This document shows positions 35,200-44,703 of a stretch of 64,000 nt of DNA, piece after piece. The stretch is from Clostridium formicaceticum (GTDB lineage: Bacteria; Bacillota; Clostridia; Peptostreptococcales; Natronincolaceae), in the NCBI RefSeq assembly GCF_001854185.1, contig NZ_CP017603.1, positions 3,162,001-3,226,000 of the forward strand. Reading direction: 5' to 3'. The notes beneath the pieces were generated by a model. That model was not told where the DNA came from. It did no database searches and saw only the letters and a program-made list of their open reading frames with translations. A program made the position numbers and the translations under genes. How positions within the stretch are numbered: position 1 is the first letter of the stretch; every line of letters begins with the position of its first letter.

Positions 35200-35739
35200 A
35201 TGATTAAAGGAAGTGAATTTATTGGATTACCTATAAAGAGAGAAAATGAAAAGATGATGGATTATAGGGTGAAGGATTTAATTTATACAAATAATGGGTC
35301 AACGTTACTGGCTTTTATCATAAAATCCCCCAAAATCTCTAATAGGAGTACAAAAGTTGTGCCTTTTAAGAAAATTAAAGAGATCCAGAGAGAAGGTCTT
35401 GTGATTTCTTCAGAAAATGATATTATGTTTTCCCATCAGGTACCAGAAATACAGGAAGCTTTGATAAACCCTATAAAAGTAATAGGATTTCACATTTATA
35501 ATTACCATGGAGAGTTATTTGGGATTATAAAAGATACTATTATAGAGAAAAAAAGGGGAAATGTAATTGCTTTGGTGATTAGTAAAGGTATAATTGATGA
35601 CTTTGTAGAGGGATACTCAATACTGCCACTAGTTTCATATATTGAGTTTCAACAGGATCGTATATTTCTTGGGGATCATGAACTAAATACCCTCTTTCTG
35701 GAAGGTGGAGGATTGAAAAAATTGCTTGGTATAGAATAA
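35200..35739 (+). CDS. PRC-barrel domain protein
   Basis: A 179-residue protein with two PRC-barrel-like halves. The first, residues about 1-75, begins MIKGSEFIGLPI and includes V-K-D-L-I-Y-T-N-N-G. The second, from about 92, includes V-I-G-F-H-I-Y-N-Y-H-G-E-L-F-G-I-I-K-D. Clostridial two-barrel proteins of this kind are often encoded near iscS or alaS; their role is unknown. No catalytic motif. It precedes a small membrane-type protein gene. Confidence 0.75.
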   Translation: MIKGSEFIGLPIKRENEKMMDYRVKDLIYTNNGSTLLAFIIKSPKISNRSTKVVPFKKIKEIQREGLVISSENDIMFSHQVPEIQEALINPIKVIGFHIYNYHGELFGIIKDTIIEKKRGNVIALVISKGIIDDFVEGYSILPLVSYIEFQQDRIFLGDHELNTLFLEGGGLKKLLGIE

Positions 35740-35808
35740 TAATAATGACAAAAAATAATAAAGCAATATTAGTGGGAAACCTCTTCCTAAATAAAAAGGA
35801 GGGATTGT

Positions 35809-35979
35809 ATGAGAAGAGATACAATGATTAGCTTAGTAACTGGAGGAATTATAGGAGCGACAGTGGGTATGTATGCCATATCTCATATGAGTCCAAGGGA
35901 GCAAAAACGAATGATGAAACGTAGTAAGAAAATGATTAGCACAGCGGCTCACATGATGAGTGCAATGAATATGTTTTAA
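35809..35979 (+). CDS. Small (56-residue) DUF3918/YtxH-like protein
   Basis: Short gene missed by length cut-offs: ATG at 35809 behind AAGGAGGG, stop TAA ending at 35979. The N-terminal segment MISLVTGGIIGATVGMYAI is a glycine-rich membrane helix. The rest is Met/Lys/Arg-rich (QKRMMKRSKKMISTAAHMM), as in DUF3918-type or YtxH-like small proteins. It is followed at once by a terminator. Function unknown. Confidence 0.65.
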   Translation: MRRDTMISLVTGGIIGATVGMYAISHMSPREQKRMMKRSKKMISTAAHMMSAMNMF

Positions 35980-35981
35980 TG

Positions 35982-36008
35982 TAAAAGCAGCTATTTAGCT
36001 GCTTTTAT
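35982..36008 (+). terminator. Rho-independent terminator
   Basis: TAAAAGCAGCT and AGCTGCTTTTA arms around ATTT. Confidence 0.85.
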
Positions 36009-36106
36009 CATACAGTTTATCTTAAAAGATTGAAAATGGTGTTTTAAGAGGCAAGAAAGTGCGAATATAATATAAATACATATAAGAAAGCTATGGGGGA
36101 TTTCAT

Positions 36107-37339
36107 ATGGAAAATAGTGCGATTGAGATTATTTCTAGAAATGTTAAGATGATGACAGAAGGGGCTGGTTTCACTGACTTTTTTCTGTTTCTGACACAGT
36201 TAACAATTTTAATCTTATTAGGCTTTATTACTTACTATCTTATTCATATTGGGAATCAACATGTGGCAGCAAAAAATAAGGTAAATGTAGGAAAAAAGCA
36301 GATTTATCAATTTGTATTGGTCTTCATTGTTTTATTAGTAGTAATTTTTATGTTTAGAATAAGAGGATTACTGTTTGAAATTCTTGCTCCTTTCATTTTT
36401 GCCCTTGTATTTGCTTATATATTAAATCCCATAGTACATTATCTACAGACAAAAGGAATAGAACGACTTTGGGGTGTTCTATTGGTGTATTTAACAATCT
36501 TTTTCGCTTTGTTTTTACTTTCTGTCACGCTAATACCAAGAATTTCAGAAGAAGTAAGAAGTTTTATAGAATTTATGCCAAAGTATAGTAATAACACTTA
36601 TGATTATTTATACGAATTATATGTAAAATATAATCGTAATGTAGAAAGTTTGCCAGAGGAACTAGAAGGTGTAAAAAATTTATTAAGGCTGAATATTGAT
36701 AGAATTCAGGGCCTTGTATTCGATATATTTACTTCTGTTACCAACACACTGCTAAATATGTTTTCTAAAGTGATTGGTTTAGTTTTAATACCAATTTTAA
36801 CTTTCTACTTTTTAAAAGATGCTGATGGCTTTAAAAAAAGTATTGTTTTATTTATTCCTAAGTGTTGCAGGCATGAAGTTCTCAATATAGCTAGGGATAT
36901 TGATGAGGTTCTGGGAGGTTTTATAAGAGGACAGCTGACGGTAGCTGCTTTTGTTGGTATATTAACGACAGTTGCTTTATTAATTCTAAGAGTAGAGTTT
37001 GCAGTATTAGTAGGATTGATAGCAGGAACAGCCAATGTCATTCCTTATTTTGGGCCTGTTATAGGGATTGTGCCGGGGGTTCTTTTTGCTTTAATGGATG
37101 GACCGGTAAAAGCGCTTTGGGTAATTGTTACTTTTACTATCATCCAACAAATTGAAAGTGCTATCATTGCTCCTAAAATTGTAGGAAAAAGTGTAGGAAT
37201 TCATCCTATTTTTGTAATTTTAGCACTCATTGTGGGAGGGAGATTTTTAGGCATATTAGGATTATTAATCGCTGTTCCCACTGCAGCCATTATGAAGGTT
37301 TTGGGGAGACATTTAATGAATTATATTGTTAAATTTTAG
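36107..37339 (+). CDS. AI-2E-family transporter (PerM/YdiK-like permease)
   Basis: A 410-residue polytopic membrane protein. An unusual first helix (residues 20-48) precedes the family's usual TM1-TM2 (about 68-105). A long soluble stretch between them and the C-terminal bundle (E-E-V-R-S-F-I-E-F-M-P-K-Y) leads to TMs from 205. Family motifs are F-I-R-G-Q-L-T-V-A, NVIPYFGPVIGIVPG and I-A-P-K-I-V-G-K-S-V-G-I-H-P. Members export diverse small molecules or act in Na+/H+ antiport. The substrate is not readable from sequence. RBS GGGGG. Confidence 0.85.
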   Translation: MENSAIEIISRNVKMMTEGAGFTDFFLFLTQLTILILLGFITYYLIHIGNQHVAAKNKVNVGKKQIYQFVLVFIVLLVVIFMFRIRGLLFEILAPFIFALVFAYILNPIVHYLQTKGIERLWGVLLVYLTIFFALFLLSVTLIPRISEEVRSFIEFMPKYSNNTYDYLYELYVKYNRNVESLPEELEGVKNLLRLNIDRIQGLVFDIFTSVTNTLLNMFSKVIGLVLIPILTFYFLKDADGFKKSIVLFIPKCCRHEVLNIARDIDEVLGGFIRGQLTVAAFVGILTTVALLILRVEFAVLVGLIAGTANVIPYFGPVIGIVPGVLFALMDGPVKALWVIVTFTIIQQIESAIIAPKIVGKSVGIHPIFVILALIVGGRFLGILGLLIAVPTAAIMKVLGRHLMNYIVKF

Positions 37340-37346
37340 GGATATA

Positions 37347-37375
37347 TTGACAAAAAACGGGTTATTCTATATAAT
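37347..37375 (+). promoter_or_regulatory. Sigma-A promoter of the T-box-alaS unit
   Basis: TTGACA (37347-37352), a 17-nt spacer and TATAAT (37370-37375): full consensus, a few bases before the T-box leader. Confidence 0.92.
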
Positions 37376-37384
37376 GCAAGTAAA

Positions 37385-37650
37385 TTAAAAATTATCAACT
37401 GCAATGATGAGAAGGAGTAACAATACTTGATGCTTATAGAGAGGAGGTTCTTGGCTGGAAAACCTCTAGATACAGTATGTGAAGCAGTCTCGGAGCAATA
37501 ATCTTGAAATAACTACGGTTAAATTAGAGATTATCGGTAAATCCGTTATCTTAAGGCTTTTCCTATGAGTGACCGTTTATACGGTAATTAGGGTGGTACC
37601 GCGAGAATACTCTCGTCCCTACTATGATATCAAAAGTAAGGATGGGGGTT
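37385..37650 (+). promoter_or_regulatory. T-box riboswitch upstream of alaS
   Basis: Leader RNA that senses uncharged tRNA-Ala and prevents termination. The antiterminator T-box sequence AGGGTGGTACCGCG (37590-37603) is exact; its TGGT bulge complements an ACCA tRNA end. Stem I with an AGAG-type turn is at the 5' end, and GCA alanine triplets at 37484-37486 and 37495-37497 are candidate specifiers. A terminator (arms TCGTCC and GGATGG, T-run ending about 37656) follows. Confidence 0.93.
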
Positions 37651-37681
37651 TTTTATTGTACAGATTTAAGGAGGAATTTAT

Positions 37682-40324
37682 GTGGAAAAAAAGGGTTTAA
37701 ACGAAATTAGACAGTTGTTTTTAGACTTTTTTAAATCAAAGGATCATTTAGTAAGACCTAGTTATCCATTAGTACCCCAAAATGATAAAAGTTTATTATT
37801 GATTAATGCAGGGATGGCACCTTTAAAACCATATTTTGCGGGAACAGAAGTGCCTCCTAACAAAAGAATGGCAACCTGCCAAAAATGTATTCGCACAGGA
37901 GATATAGAAAATGTAGGTTATACAGCAAGGCATGCTACATTTTTTGAAATGCTAGGAAACTTTTCTTTTGGGGATTATTTTAAAGAGGAGTCTATTTTAT
38001 GGGGATGGGAATTTGTTACTGAGTATCTAAAAATGCCAGTAGATAAACTGTGGGCTTCTATCTACTTGGATGACGAGGAAGCTTATAAGATATGGCATAA
38101 AAAAGTAGGAATTTCAGAAGATAAAATTGTTAGACTAGGAAAAGAAGATAATTTTTGGGAGATCGGCGTAGGCCCCTGTGGTCCATGCTCAGAAATCTAT
38201 TTTGATCGTGGAGAAAAATATGGTTGTGGTAAGGCAGACTGCAAACCAGGTTGTGATTGCGATCGCTATGTTGAGTTTTGGAACCATGTATTTACGCAGT
38301 TTGATAGGGATGAAGCAGGTAACTATAATCTCTTACCTAATCCTAATATTGATACAGGCATGGGCTTAGAGAGAGTAGCTTGTATTATGCAGAATGTGGA
38401 TTCTATTTTTGAAGTAGATACCATGAAATATATACTAGACCAAGTTTGTCAGATCACAGCATCAAAGTACAATGAAGATGAAAGAACAAACATATCCATT
38501 CGTATTATTACAGACCATATCCGCTCGGTTACCTTCATGGTTAGTGATGGTATTTTGCCAAGCAATGAAGGGAGAGGTTATGTATTAAGAAGATTATTAA
38601 GAAGAGCAGCTCGTCATGGAAAAATATTAGGTGTAGAAAAAAGTTTCTTGTATCAATTGGTGGATGCTGTAATAAAAATGTATGGTGAAATGTATACAGA
38701 GCTTCGAGAAAAAGAAGATTATATTAAAAGAGTGATTCAAGTAGAGGAAGAACGTTTTCAGGAAACAATTCATCAAGGATTAGATATTTTAAATCAATAC
38801 ATCAAAGAACTGCAAACAGCAAAAGAAAGTATATTAACAGGAGAGTTAGCCTTTAAGCTTTATGATACCTATGGATTTCCACTAGACTTAACCAAAGAAA
38901 TCTTAGAAGAAAAAGGGTTAGGGGTAGATATTCAAGGTTTTGAAGAAGAGATGACAAAGCAGAGAGAAAGAGCTAGACAAGCTAGAGGTGCTGGAGACAC
39001 AGAAGGTTGGAAGGAAGATGCATTTTCTAGTCTTAATATGGAGATCACCACAAACTTTAAAGGCTACGAAGAAATGAAAAACAAAGGAAAAGTGCTGGCC
39101 ATCGTCAAAGAAAATACTGTTGTAGAGAAGGCTGAAAAGGGAGAAGAAGTCATTGTTATCCTAGATGAAACTACTTTTTATGGTGAAGGTGGAGGACAAG
39201 TAGGTGATGTAGGTTCTATTTACAATGAGGTGTTTCAAGGAACTGTCACTGATACAAAAAAAGGAATTAATCAAAGAATTCATCAGGTTGTCATCGTAAA
39301 GGAAGGTACGCTGAGGGTAGGTGATACTGTTGTTACAGAAGTAGAGGAAAAAACACGAAAAAACACTGCTAGAAATCATACTGCAACCCACTTATTACAT
39401 AAGGCATTAAAGGAAGTGGTGGGGGAGCATGTTCAGCAGGCGGGTTCTCTTGTAACACCGGAAAGATTGAGATTCGACTTTACGCATTTTGAAGGATTAA
39501 CCACGGAGGAAATAAAATCTATAGAAGAAAAAATCAATCAGCAGATTATGGTTGGACTAGAGGTAGGGGTTTTAGAAACTACACCTAATGAAGCAAAAAA
39601 AATGGGTGCAGAGGCTTTGTTTGGAGAAAAGTATGGTGAAATTGTAAGAGTTGTAAAAGTAGGGGACTATAGTATTGAATTATGTGGAGGTACCCACATC
39701 AAAAATAGTAGTGAAATCGGTATGTTTTTAATTCTCAGTGAAGGTGGAATTGCCTCCGGTGTAAGAAGGATAGAAGCAGTTACTGGTAGAGAGGCCTATA
39801 CATTTGTAAAAAGTCAGCAAAACACCTTACAGAAATCTGCAGAGTTGCTAAAAACCTCACCAAATAATGTAGCTAGTCGTCTAGAGGGTTTGGTTGCAGA
39901 AGTGAAAGAAAAAGATCGTGAAATCAGCAGACTAAAGGCGCAGTTAGCTATGGGAGCTGTAGATGAGTTGTTGGAAAAGATACAAATAATCCAAGATATA
40001 AAAGTGATTATTACTAAAGTAGATGTAGAAGGTGTAGAAGATTTAAGAAAGCTGGGGGATACATTAAAGGAAAAAATGCAATCAGGGGTTGTTTTACTAG
40101 CTTCTGAAACGGAAGACAAAGTAATCTTTATAGCTACTGCCACAAAGGACCTTTTAGGGAAAGGCGTGCATGCAGGAAACCTTGTGAAGGAAGCGGCAAA
40201 AGTCACCGGTGGTGGCGGTGGTGGAAGACCTGACATGGCTCAAGCAGGTGGCAAAAACCCAGAAAAAATAAAAGAGGCATTAGAAGCAGCGGAAGAACTA
40301 TTAAAAAAACAATTAAATGGATAA
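37682..40324 (+). CDS. alaS: Alanyl-tRNA synthetase
   Basis: Charges tRNA-Ala. The 880-residue protein starts GTG behind AAGGAGGA. Class II core: R-Q-L-F-L-D-F-F, the C-Q-K-C-I-R-T-G-D motif region, GNFSFGDYFK, and motif 3 around G-L-E-R. An extra Cys-rich insert C-G-K-A-D-C-K-P-G-C-D-C-D is near residue 180. Editing-domain zinc ligands are N-H-T-A-T-H-L-L-H and E-L-C-G-G-T-H. The C-terminal DHHA1 segment ends G-G-G-G-G-G-R-P-D-M-A-Q-A-G-G. All parts are present and its length is normal. It is controlled by the T-box just upstream and ends in a terminator. Confidence 0.97.
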   Translation: MEKKGLNEIRQLFLDFFKSKDHLVRPSYPLVPQNDKSLLLINAGMAPLKPYFAGTEVPPNKRMATCQKCIRTGDIENVGYTARHATFFEMLGNFSFGDYFKEESILWGWEFVTEYLKMPVDKLWASIYLDDEEAYKIWHKKVGISEDKIVRLGKEDNFWEIGVGPCGPCSEIYFDRGEKYGCGKADCKPGCDCDRYVEFWNHVFTQFDRDEAGNYNLLPNPNIDTGMGLERVACIMQNVDSIFEVDTMKYILDQVCQITASKYNEDERTNISIRIITDHIRSVTFMVSDGILPSNEGRGYVLRRLLRRAARHGKILGVEKSFLYQLVDAVIKMYGEMYTELREKEDYIKRVIQVEEERFQETIHQGLDILNQYIKELQTAKESILTGELAFKLYDTYGFPLDLTKEILEEKGLGVDIQGFEEEMTKQRERARQARGAGDTEGWKEDAFSSLNMEITTNFKGYEEMKNKGKVLAIVKENTVVEKAEKGEEVIVILDETTFYGEGGGQVGDVGSIYNEVFQGTVTDTKKGINQRIHQVVIVKEGTLRVGDTVVTEVEEKTRKNTARNHTATHLLHKALKEVVGEHVQQAGSLVTPERLRFDFTHFEGLTTEEIKSIEEKINQQIMVGLEVGVLETTPNEAKKMGAEALFGEKYGEIVRVVKVGDYSIELCGGTHIKNSSEIGMFLILSEGGIASGVRRIEAVTGREAYTFVKSQQNTLQKSAELLKTSPNNVASRLEGLVAEVKEKDREISRLKAQLAMGAVDELLEKIQIIQDIKVIITKVDVEGVEDLRKLGDTLKEKMQSGVVLLASETEDKVIFIATATKDLLGKGVHAGNLVKEAAKVTGGGGGGRPDMAQAGGKNPEKIKEALEAAEELLKKQLNG

Positions 40325-40362
40325 AATATATAGAGCATGGAAAACCATGCTCTATATATTTA
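40325..40362 (+). terminator. Terminator after alaS
   Basis: Arms AATATATAGAGCATGG and CCATGCTCTATATATT around AAAA. Confidence 0.88.
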
Positions 40363-40418
40363 GCATAAATCATTAGTATAGAATATAATGATCTTTTTGT
40401 AACATTTTCTAAATCTCA

Positions 40419-40447
40419 TTGGAGGACAGGGTAGAGTATGATAAAAT
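40419..40447 (+). promoter_or_regulatory. Probable sigma-A promoter of ireB
   Basis: TTGGAG (40419-40424), a 17-nt spacer and TAAAAT (40442-40447), 33 nt before the ireB start. Confidence 0.55.
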
Positions 40448-40479
40448 AGAATTAAATTAAGAAAGAGAGGGGAATATAA

Positions 40480-40746
40480 ATGGGAGAAAAGTTAAATTTA
40501 ACAATGAAGTTTAATTTAGATAAAGAGAAGGAAAAGCAAGTACAGAACATCATTATAGAAGTGTATGAAGCTTTAGAAGAAAAAGGGTATAACCCTATTA
40601 ACCAATTTATAGGTTATATTTTATCAGGAGATCCAACATATATTACTAATCATAGCAATGCTCGTAGCATTATTAGAAAAATTGAACGAGATGAACTGCT
40701 AGAGGAACTGCTGAAAACATACTTAGAAAAAAATAGGAGCGAATAA
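40480..40746 (+). CDS. ireB: IreB-family regulatory phosphoprotein (DUF965)
   Basis: An 88-residue protein identical in layout to IreB/Yrz[11 protein letters not shown], then [30 protein letters not shown] and R[12 protein letters not shown]. In enterococci IreB is the target of the Ser/Thr kinase IreK and tunes cephalosporin resistance; N-terminal Thr residues are phosphorylated. The usual alaS-ireB-ruvX order of Firmicutes is kept here, with two extra genes inserted before ruvX. RBS GAGAGGGG. Confidence 0.93.
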   Translation: MGEKLNLTMKFNLDKEKEKQVQNIIIEVYEALEEKGYNPINQFIGYILSGDPTYITNHSNARSIIRKIERDELLEELLKTYLEKNRSE

Positions 40747-40748
40747 GG

Positions 40749-42929
40749 TTGAAAATCAATAAAATGCAGGTTTTTATGTTATTGATACCACTTATAACGG
40801 TACATATCTATTACGCTACAGTTTATGGACTAAATGCTGAGGAAACACCAAAAGTAGTTGCGCTTATCCTAAATCGTGTGGATTTTCAAGATTTGTACAG
40901 CATGCCTCAGATGAGAAAATTGATCCAGGAAGGAAGCATAGGATTGATGAATACAAGGGCTTCTGGTAGTCAAAATGAATTTAAATCTTATGCAACCCTG
41001 GGCTGGGGAACGAGAGCAGAAGCTGGTGAAAACACCTCAACATTTTATTCTCTGGGGGATGAAAATACTGCTGTATATGAGAGAAGAATAGGGAAGATTG
41101 CCAAAGATGAGGGGATTATCAACACAAATATCAATGTATTGATACAGCAGAATATAAGGGGAGAGTATGGCGCTGTTCCTGGTATTTTAGGTGATTTGTT
41201 AAGACAGCATGGCTATAAAACGGCATTGTTAGGTAATAGTGATGTAGAAAATAATGTATCTAGGCCGGCGGGTTTTATTCCTATGGACAGTAACGGTTAT
41301 ATTGATTATGGAAATGTTGATGGGTCTATGGTGGAGGAGGACATGCATCGTCCCTTTGGCATGAAGACCAATTATGATCAGCTATTAGAAGATTTTAAGG
41401 AACTATATGCTAAAGGAGATTTTATTGTTATAGAAACCGGAGATATCAATAGATTAGAACGGTATAAAAATTATTTAAATGCCATCATGTATCAAGAACA
41501 TAAAAAAAATATTTTAGCGGAGATAGACGCTTTTATTGAGAAAATTTTAATTCATGCAGATGGAAATCCTACTGTATTTATGCTGGTAACGCCTTTTCCA
41601 TCTGATGCTGCGATACAGCGTGGTGAAAGACTAACACCAATTATTATCCATGATGGCATAAATAAAGGACTTCTATGGTCTGGAACCACCCGTCGGGAAG
41701 GTATTGTTGGGAATGTAGATTTTGCTCCTACGGTTTTGTCTTATTTCCATATCTCATCTTCTAATATGGTAGGCAGAGAAATGTCAACCGTAAAAGCTAC
41801 AGATACGATAAATTATATTTTGAAGCTAAATAGTAGGGTAGTGAATACTTCTCAACAAAGATATAGAATTCTCTATAGCTTTGCTATTTATGAAATTATC
41901 GCTTCTGCTATTGCATTACTGGCGATTATTTTTAGAAAAAAAATATCTTACAAATGGCATCTCCCTATAGCTCTAGGGCTCTTAAGTAATATTATAGCAC
42001 CTTTTACCCTGCTGGTTCTGCCACTATTTGGTGTATTAAGTATTGTTAGTAATTATTTTTTGTTTGTTGTAAGCACCATCTTTTTTGTTTGTATAGTGTA
42101 TCTTTTAGGAAAAAAGCAACCTTTAGATATTATCCTTTGTGCTTCCTCACTGATAGTTGCAGGATTGATGATAGATATCATCACAGGACAAAGTTTAATT
42201 AAAAACTCTGTCTTAGGCTATGATCCTATTATTGGAGCACGATATTATGGAGTTGGAAATGAATACATGGGCATATTTATTGGTGCTATTTTAATTTTCA
42301 CGACTACTTTGATAGAAAGATATTCTATCAACAAATATTTTATTTTGCTGTTTTATTTAATAACAACGATGATTATAGCATTTCCAACATTTGGAGCTAA
42401 CGTCGGTGGGACAATCACTGCTGTTTTTGCCTTTTTATTCACTTCTGTTAGGCTATTAAATAAAAAAATAAGTTTTAAAAAGTTGCTTTATATCTTGGTT
42501 GCTGTTATTATAGTAGTTGCTGCTATGGCAATGGTTGATTTGTTCTTTATTGAAAATCAAAGTCATCTAGCTTCAGCGGTCGAACAAATTTTTTCTAGCG
42601 GACCAGTTGTAATTTATCAAATTGTTGTTAGAAAAATTTCTATGAATATAAGGGTCATGGGGGTAACTGTGTGGAGTAAAGTTTTATTAAGCGCTATCGT
42701 GATTTTAGGTATATTGTTTTACAGGCCTGTGGGTATCATCAAAAAAATTACTATTACTTATTCTTATATGGCTATTGGATGGAGTGGTATCATCGTTGCA
42801 GGTATAATAGCTTTTGCTGTAAACGACTCTGGTGTAGTTTCAGCAGCTACTGCTATTATATTTTTAACTACTACGATGTTATATTCGGCGATGGATTTGT
42901 TGAAACAGGAGGAAAAAATTGGAAAATAA
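40749..42929 (+). CDS. Large membrane protein with alkaline-phosphatase-superfamily-like domain
   Basis: A 726-residue protein, TTG start 2 nt after ireB, RBS TAGGAG. Residues 5-26 are a signal anchor. Residues 35-360 form an extracytoplasmic alkaline-phosphatase-superfamily-like domain (V-V-A-L-I-L-N-R-V-D-F-Q-D-L, Y-A-T-L-G-W-G-T-R-A-E, D-F-I-V-I-E-T-G-D, VGNVDFAPTVLSYF). The usual catalytic Ser/Thr and metal ligands are only partly evident. Residues 375-720 contain about nine membrane helices. Such fusions are found in clostridia of unknown role, perhaps phosphoryl-lipid or polyprenyl transfer. The next gene overlaps it by 11 nt. Confidence 0.75.
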   Translation: MKINKMQVFMLLIPLITVHIYYATVYGLNAEETPKVVALILNRVDFQDLYSMPQMRKLIQEGSIGLMNTRASGSQNEFKSYATLGWGTRAEAGENTSTFYSLGDENTAVYERRIGKIAKDEGIINTNINVLIQQNIRGEYGAVPGILGDLLRQHGYKTALLGNSDVENNVSRPAGFIPMDSNGYIDYGNVDGSMVEEDMHRPFGMKTNYDQLLEDFKELYAKGDFIVIETGDINRLERYKNYLNAIMYQEHKKNILAEIDAFIEKILIHADGNPTVFMLVTPFPSDAAIQRGERLTPIIIHDGINKGLLWSGTTRREGIVGNVDFAPTVLSYFHISSSNMVGREMSTVKATDTINYILKLNSRVVNTSQQRYRILYSFAIYEIIASAIALLAIIFRKKISYKWHLPIALGLLSNIIAPFTLLVLPLFGVLSIVSNYFLFVVSTIFFVCIVYLLGKKQPLDIILCASSLIVAGLMIDIITGQSLIKNSVLGYDPIIGARYYGVGNEYMGIFIGAILIFTTTLIERYSINKYFILLFYLITTMIIAFPTFGANVGGTITAVFAFLFTSVRLLNKKISFKKLLYILVAVIIVVAAMAMVDLFFIENQSHLASAVEQIFSSGPVVIYQIVVRKISMNIRVMGVTVWSKVLLSAIVILGILFYRPVGIIKKITITYSYMAIGWSGIIVAGIIAFAVNDSGVVSAATAIIFLTTTMLYSAMDLLKQEEKIGK

Positions 42930-43869
42930 CTTACTTGGAAATACTTCTTTATTGGTATCAAAGCTTTGCTTTGGTAGTTTAACCATGGGCCCTTTGCAAG
43001 CCAATAAATCTCCCGAAGAAGGAGGAAGGCTGCTTTTGCATGGATTTGAAAAAGGGATTAATTTTATTGATACGGCAGAACTCTATGAAACCTATCCCCA
43101 TATTCAAAATGCATTAAACCAATGGGATCGAGAAAAAATCATTATTGCAACAAAATCCTATGCATATTCTAGAGAAACAGCTGAAGCAAGTCTACATAAA
43201 GCCTTAAAAGAAATGAATATAGATTATATTGACATATTTTTACTACACGAACAAGAAAGTCAATACACCCTCAAAGGTCACTGGGAGGCATTTACCTACT
43301 TTATGAAAATGAAGGAAAAAGGATATATCAAGGCGCTTGGTATTTCAACCCATACGATTGCGGCTGTTGCAGCTTCTTTGGAGATCAAAGAAATAGAAGT
43401 GCTTCATCCCATTGTGAATATGGCTGGGCTAGGCATTCAAGATGGCAGCATAGAAGAAATGGTACATCTCCTAGAAAAGGCTAAGAAAATGGGGAAAGGG
43501 ATCTACGGCATGAAACCATTAGGTGGAGGAAATCTTTTGAAAAACTATAAAGACTGCCTTGATTTTGTATTGGACTTATCCTGTTTAGACGCTATTGCAG
43601 TGGGGATGCAGACAATAGAAGAAATTGATGACAATGTGGCAGTTTTTGAAGGCAAGGACATTGATGAAGCATTGCTCACCAAGATAAAAAATAAAAAAAG
43701 AAGATTAATGATAGATTTTTGGTGCGAAGCATGTGGAAAGTGTGCTGAAACCTGCAGTCATCGTGCTTTAATGATGACAGATGAAGGATTAGTTGTAGAT
43801 CATGAAAAATGTGTTTTGTGTGGATATTGTTCAAAAAGCTGTCCTCATTTTTGTATAAAAGTAATCTAG
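42919..43869 (+). CDS. Aldo/keto reductase with C-terminal 4Fe-4S domain
   Basis: A 316-residue protein. The N-terminal 240 residues form an AKR barrel: [22 protein letters not shown] with catalytic Asp and Tyr, I-A-T-K-S-Y with catalytic Lys, L-L-H-E, and Y-G-M-K-P-L-G-G-G. The C-terminus has two ferredoxin motifs, [14 protein letters not shown] and [13 protein letters not shown] (CxxCxxCxxxC each), so a 2[4Fe-4S] module is fused. Such enzymes are common in anaerobes; substrates are unknown. TTG start overlapping the previous gene. Confidence 0.88.
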   Translation: MENNLLGNTSLLVSKLCFGSLTMGPLQANKSPEEGGRLLLHGFEKGINFIDTAELYETYPHIQNALNQWDREKIIIATKSYAYSRETAEASLHKALKEMNIDYIDIFLLHEQESQYTLKGHWEAFTYFMKMKEKGYIKALGISTHTIAAVAASLEIKEIEVLHPIVNMAGLGIQDGSIEEMVHLLEKAKKMGKGIYGMKPLGGGNLLKNYKDCLDFVLDLSCLDAIAVGMQTIEEIDDNVAVFEGKDIDEALLTKIKNKKRRLMIDFWCEACGKCAETCSHRALMMTDEGLVVDHEKCVLCGYCSKSCPHFCIKVI

Positions 43870-43882
43870 GAGGAGTTTATAT

Positions 43883-44299
43883 ATGGTTAGAATTATGGCA
43901 TTAGATGTAGGCGATAAAAGAATAGGTGTAGCACTAAGTGATCTCATGGGGTGGACAGCTCAGGGCTTAGAAACCATTGAACGAACCAATATCAAGAAAG
44001 ACTTGCAGAGAATTGAAGAAATCATTAGTCAACATCAGGTAAAGAAGGTTGTCATAGGTCTGCCTAAAAACATGAATGGTACATTAGGACCCCAGAGTGA
44101 AAAAGTTATAGACTTTACAGAACGGTTGAAAAAGCGGATTCATATAGAATGTGTTTTTTGGGATGAAAGGCTTACAACGGTGGCTGCTGAAAGATCCTTG
44201 ATTCAAGCAGACATGAGTAGGAAGAAGAGAAAAACAGTGATCGATAAGGTGGCGGCTACATATATTTTGCAAAGCTATCTTGATAGTATAAGCAAGTAA
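43883..44299 (+). CDS. ruvX: Holliday junction resolvase-like RuvX (YqgF)
   Basis: A 138-residue RNase H-fold protein: [15 protein letters not shown] with the first catalytic Asp, [18 protein letters not shown] with the Glu, and a final helix containing [12 protein letters not shown]. It acts in pre-16S rRNA 5' end maturation and possibly recombination. RBS AGGAGG, 13 nt after the reductase. Part of the conserved alaS-ireB-ruvX block. Confidence 0.95.
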   Translation: MVRIMALDVGDKRIGVALSDLMGWTAQGLETIERTNIKKDLQRIEEIISQHQVKKVVIGLPKNMNGTLGPQSEKVIDFTERLKKRIHIECVFWDERLTTVAAERSLIQADMSRKKRKTVIDKVAATYILQSYLDSISK

Positions 44300-44379
44300 T
44301 GAAAAAAAGATGTTTTTTTTTCCAAGGTTTAGTATATAATACATTTATGTGCTATTAATAATAAAGGAGGTTTTTTAAA

Positions 44380-44646
44380 ATGTCAGAAAATGAAAATATT
44401 GTAACATTAGTAGATGAAGAGGGACAAGAACAGGATTTTGAAATTATTATGACACTTGATGTAGAAGGAAAGGAATATGCAATTCTACTGCCTATTGATG
44501 CTGGTGAAGAAGAAGATGCATATATCTTTAAAATAATTCATGAAGCTGATGATGAGTATACTTTAGTAGCCATCGAGGATGATGAAGAATATGAAAATGT
44601 TGTTGCAGCTTATGAAGCAATTTTAGATGAAGAAGGCATTGAGTAA
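44380..44646 (+). CDS. DUF1292 acidic protein (YrzB-like)
   Basis: An 88-residue, very acidic protein of the DUF1292/YrzB family (I-V-T-L-V-D-E-E-G-Q-E-Q-D-F-E, Y-A-I-L-L-P and the final Y-E-A-I-L-D-E-E). Usually found directly after ruvX and before the Fur gene in Firmicutes, as here. Function unknown. RBS AAAGGAGG; a TATAAT at 44334 may start it separately from ruvX. Confidence 0.92.
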   Translation: MSENENIVTLVDEEGQEQDFEIIMTLDVEGKEYAILLPIDAGEEEDAYIFKIIHEADDEYTLVAIEDDEEYENVVAAYEAILDEEGIE

Positions 44647-44657
44647 AAATAGAAAAA

Positions 44658-44703
44658 AGAAAGAATAGATGGACTCTTCAAAAGCTCCATCTATTCTTTT
44701 TAT
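44658..44703. terminator. Bidirectional terminator after the DUF1292 gene
   Basis: Arms AAAGAATAGATGGA and TCCATCTATTCTTT; the right arm contains the end of the - strand membrane protein gene. Confidence 0.85.
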
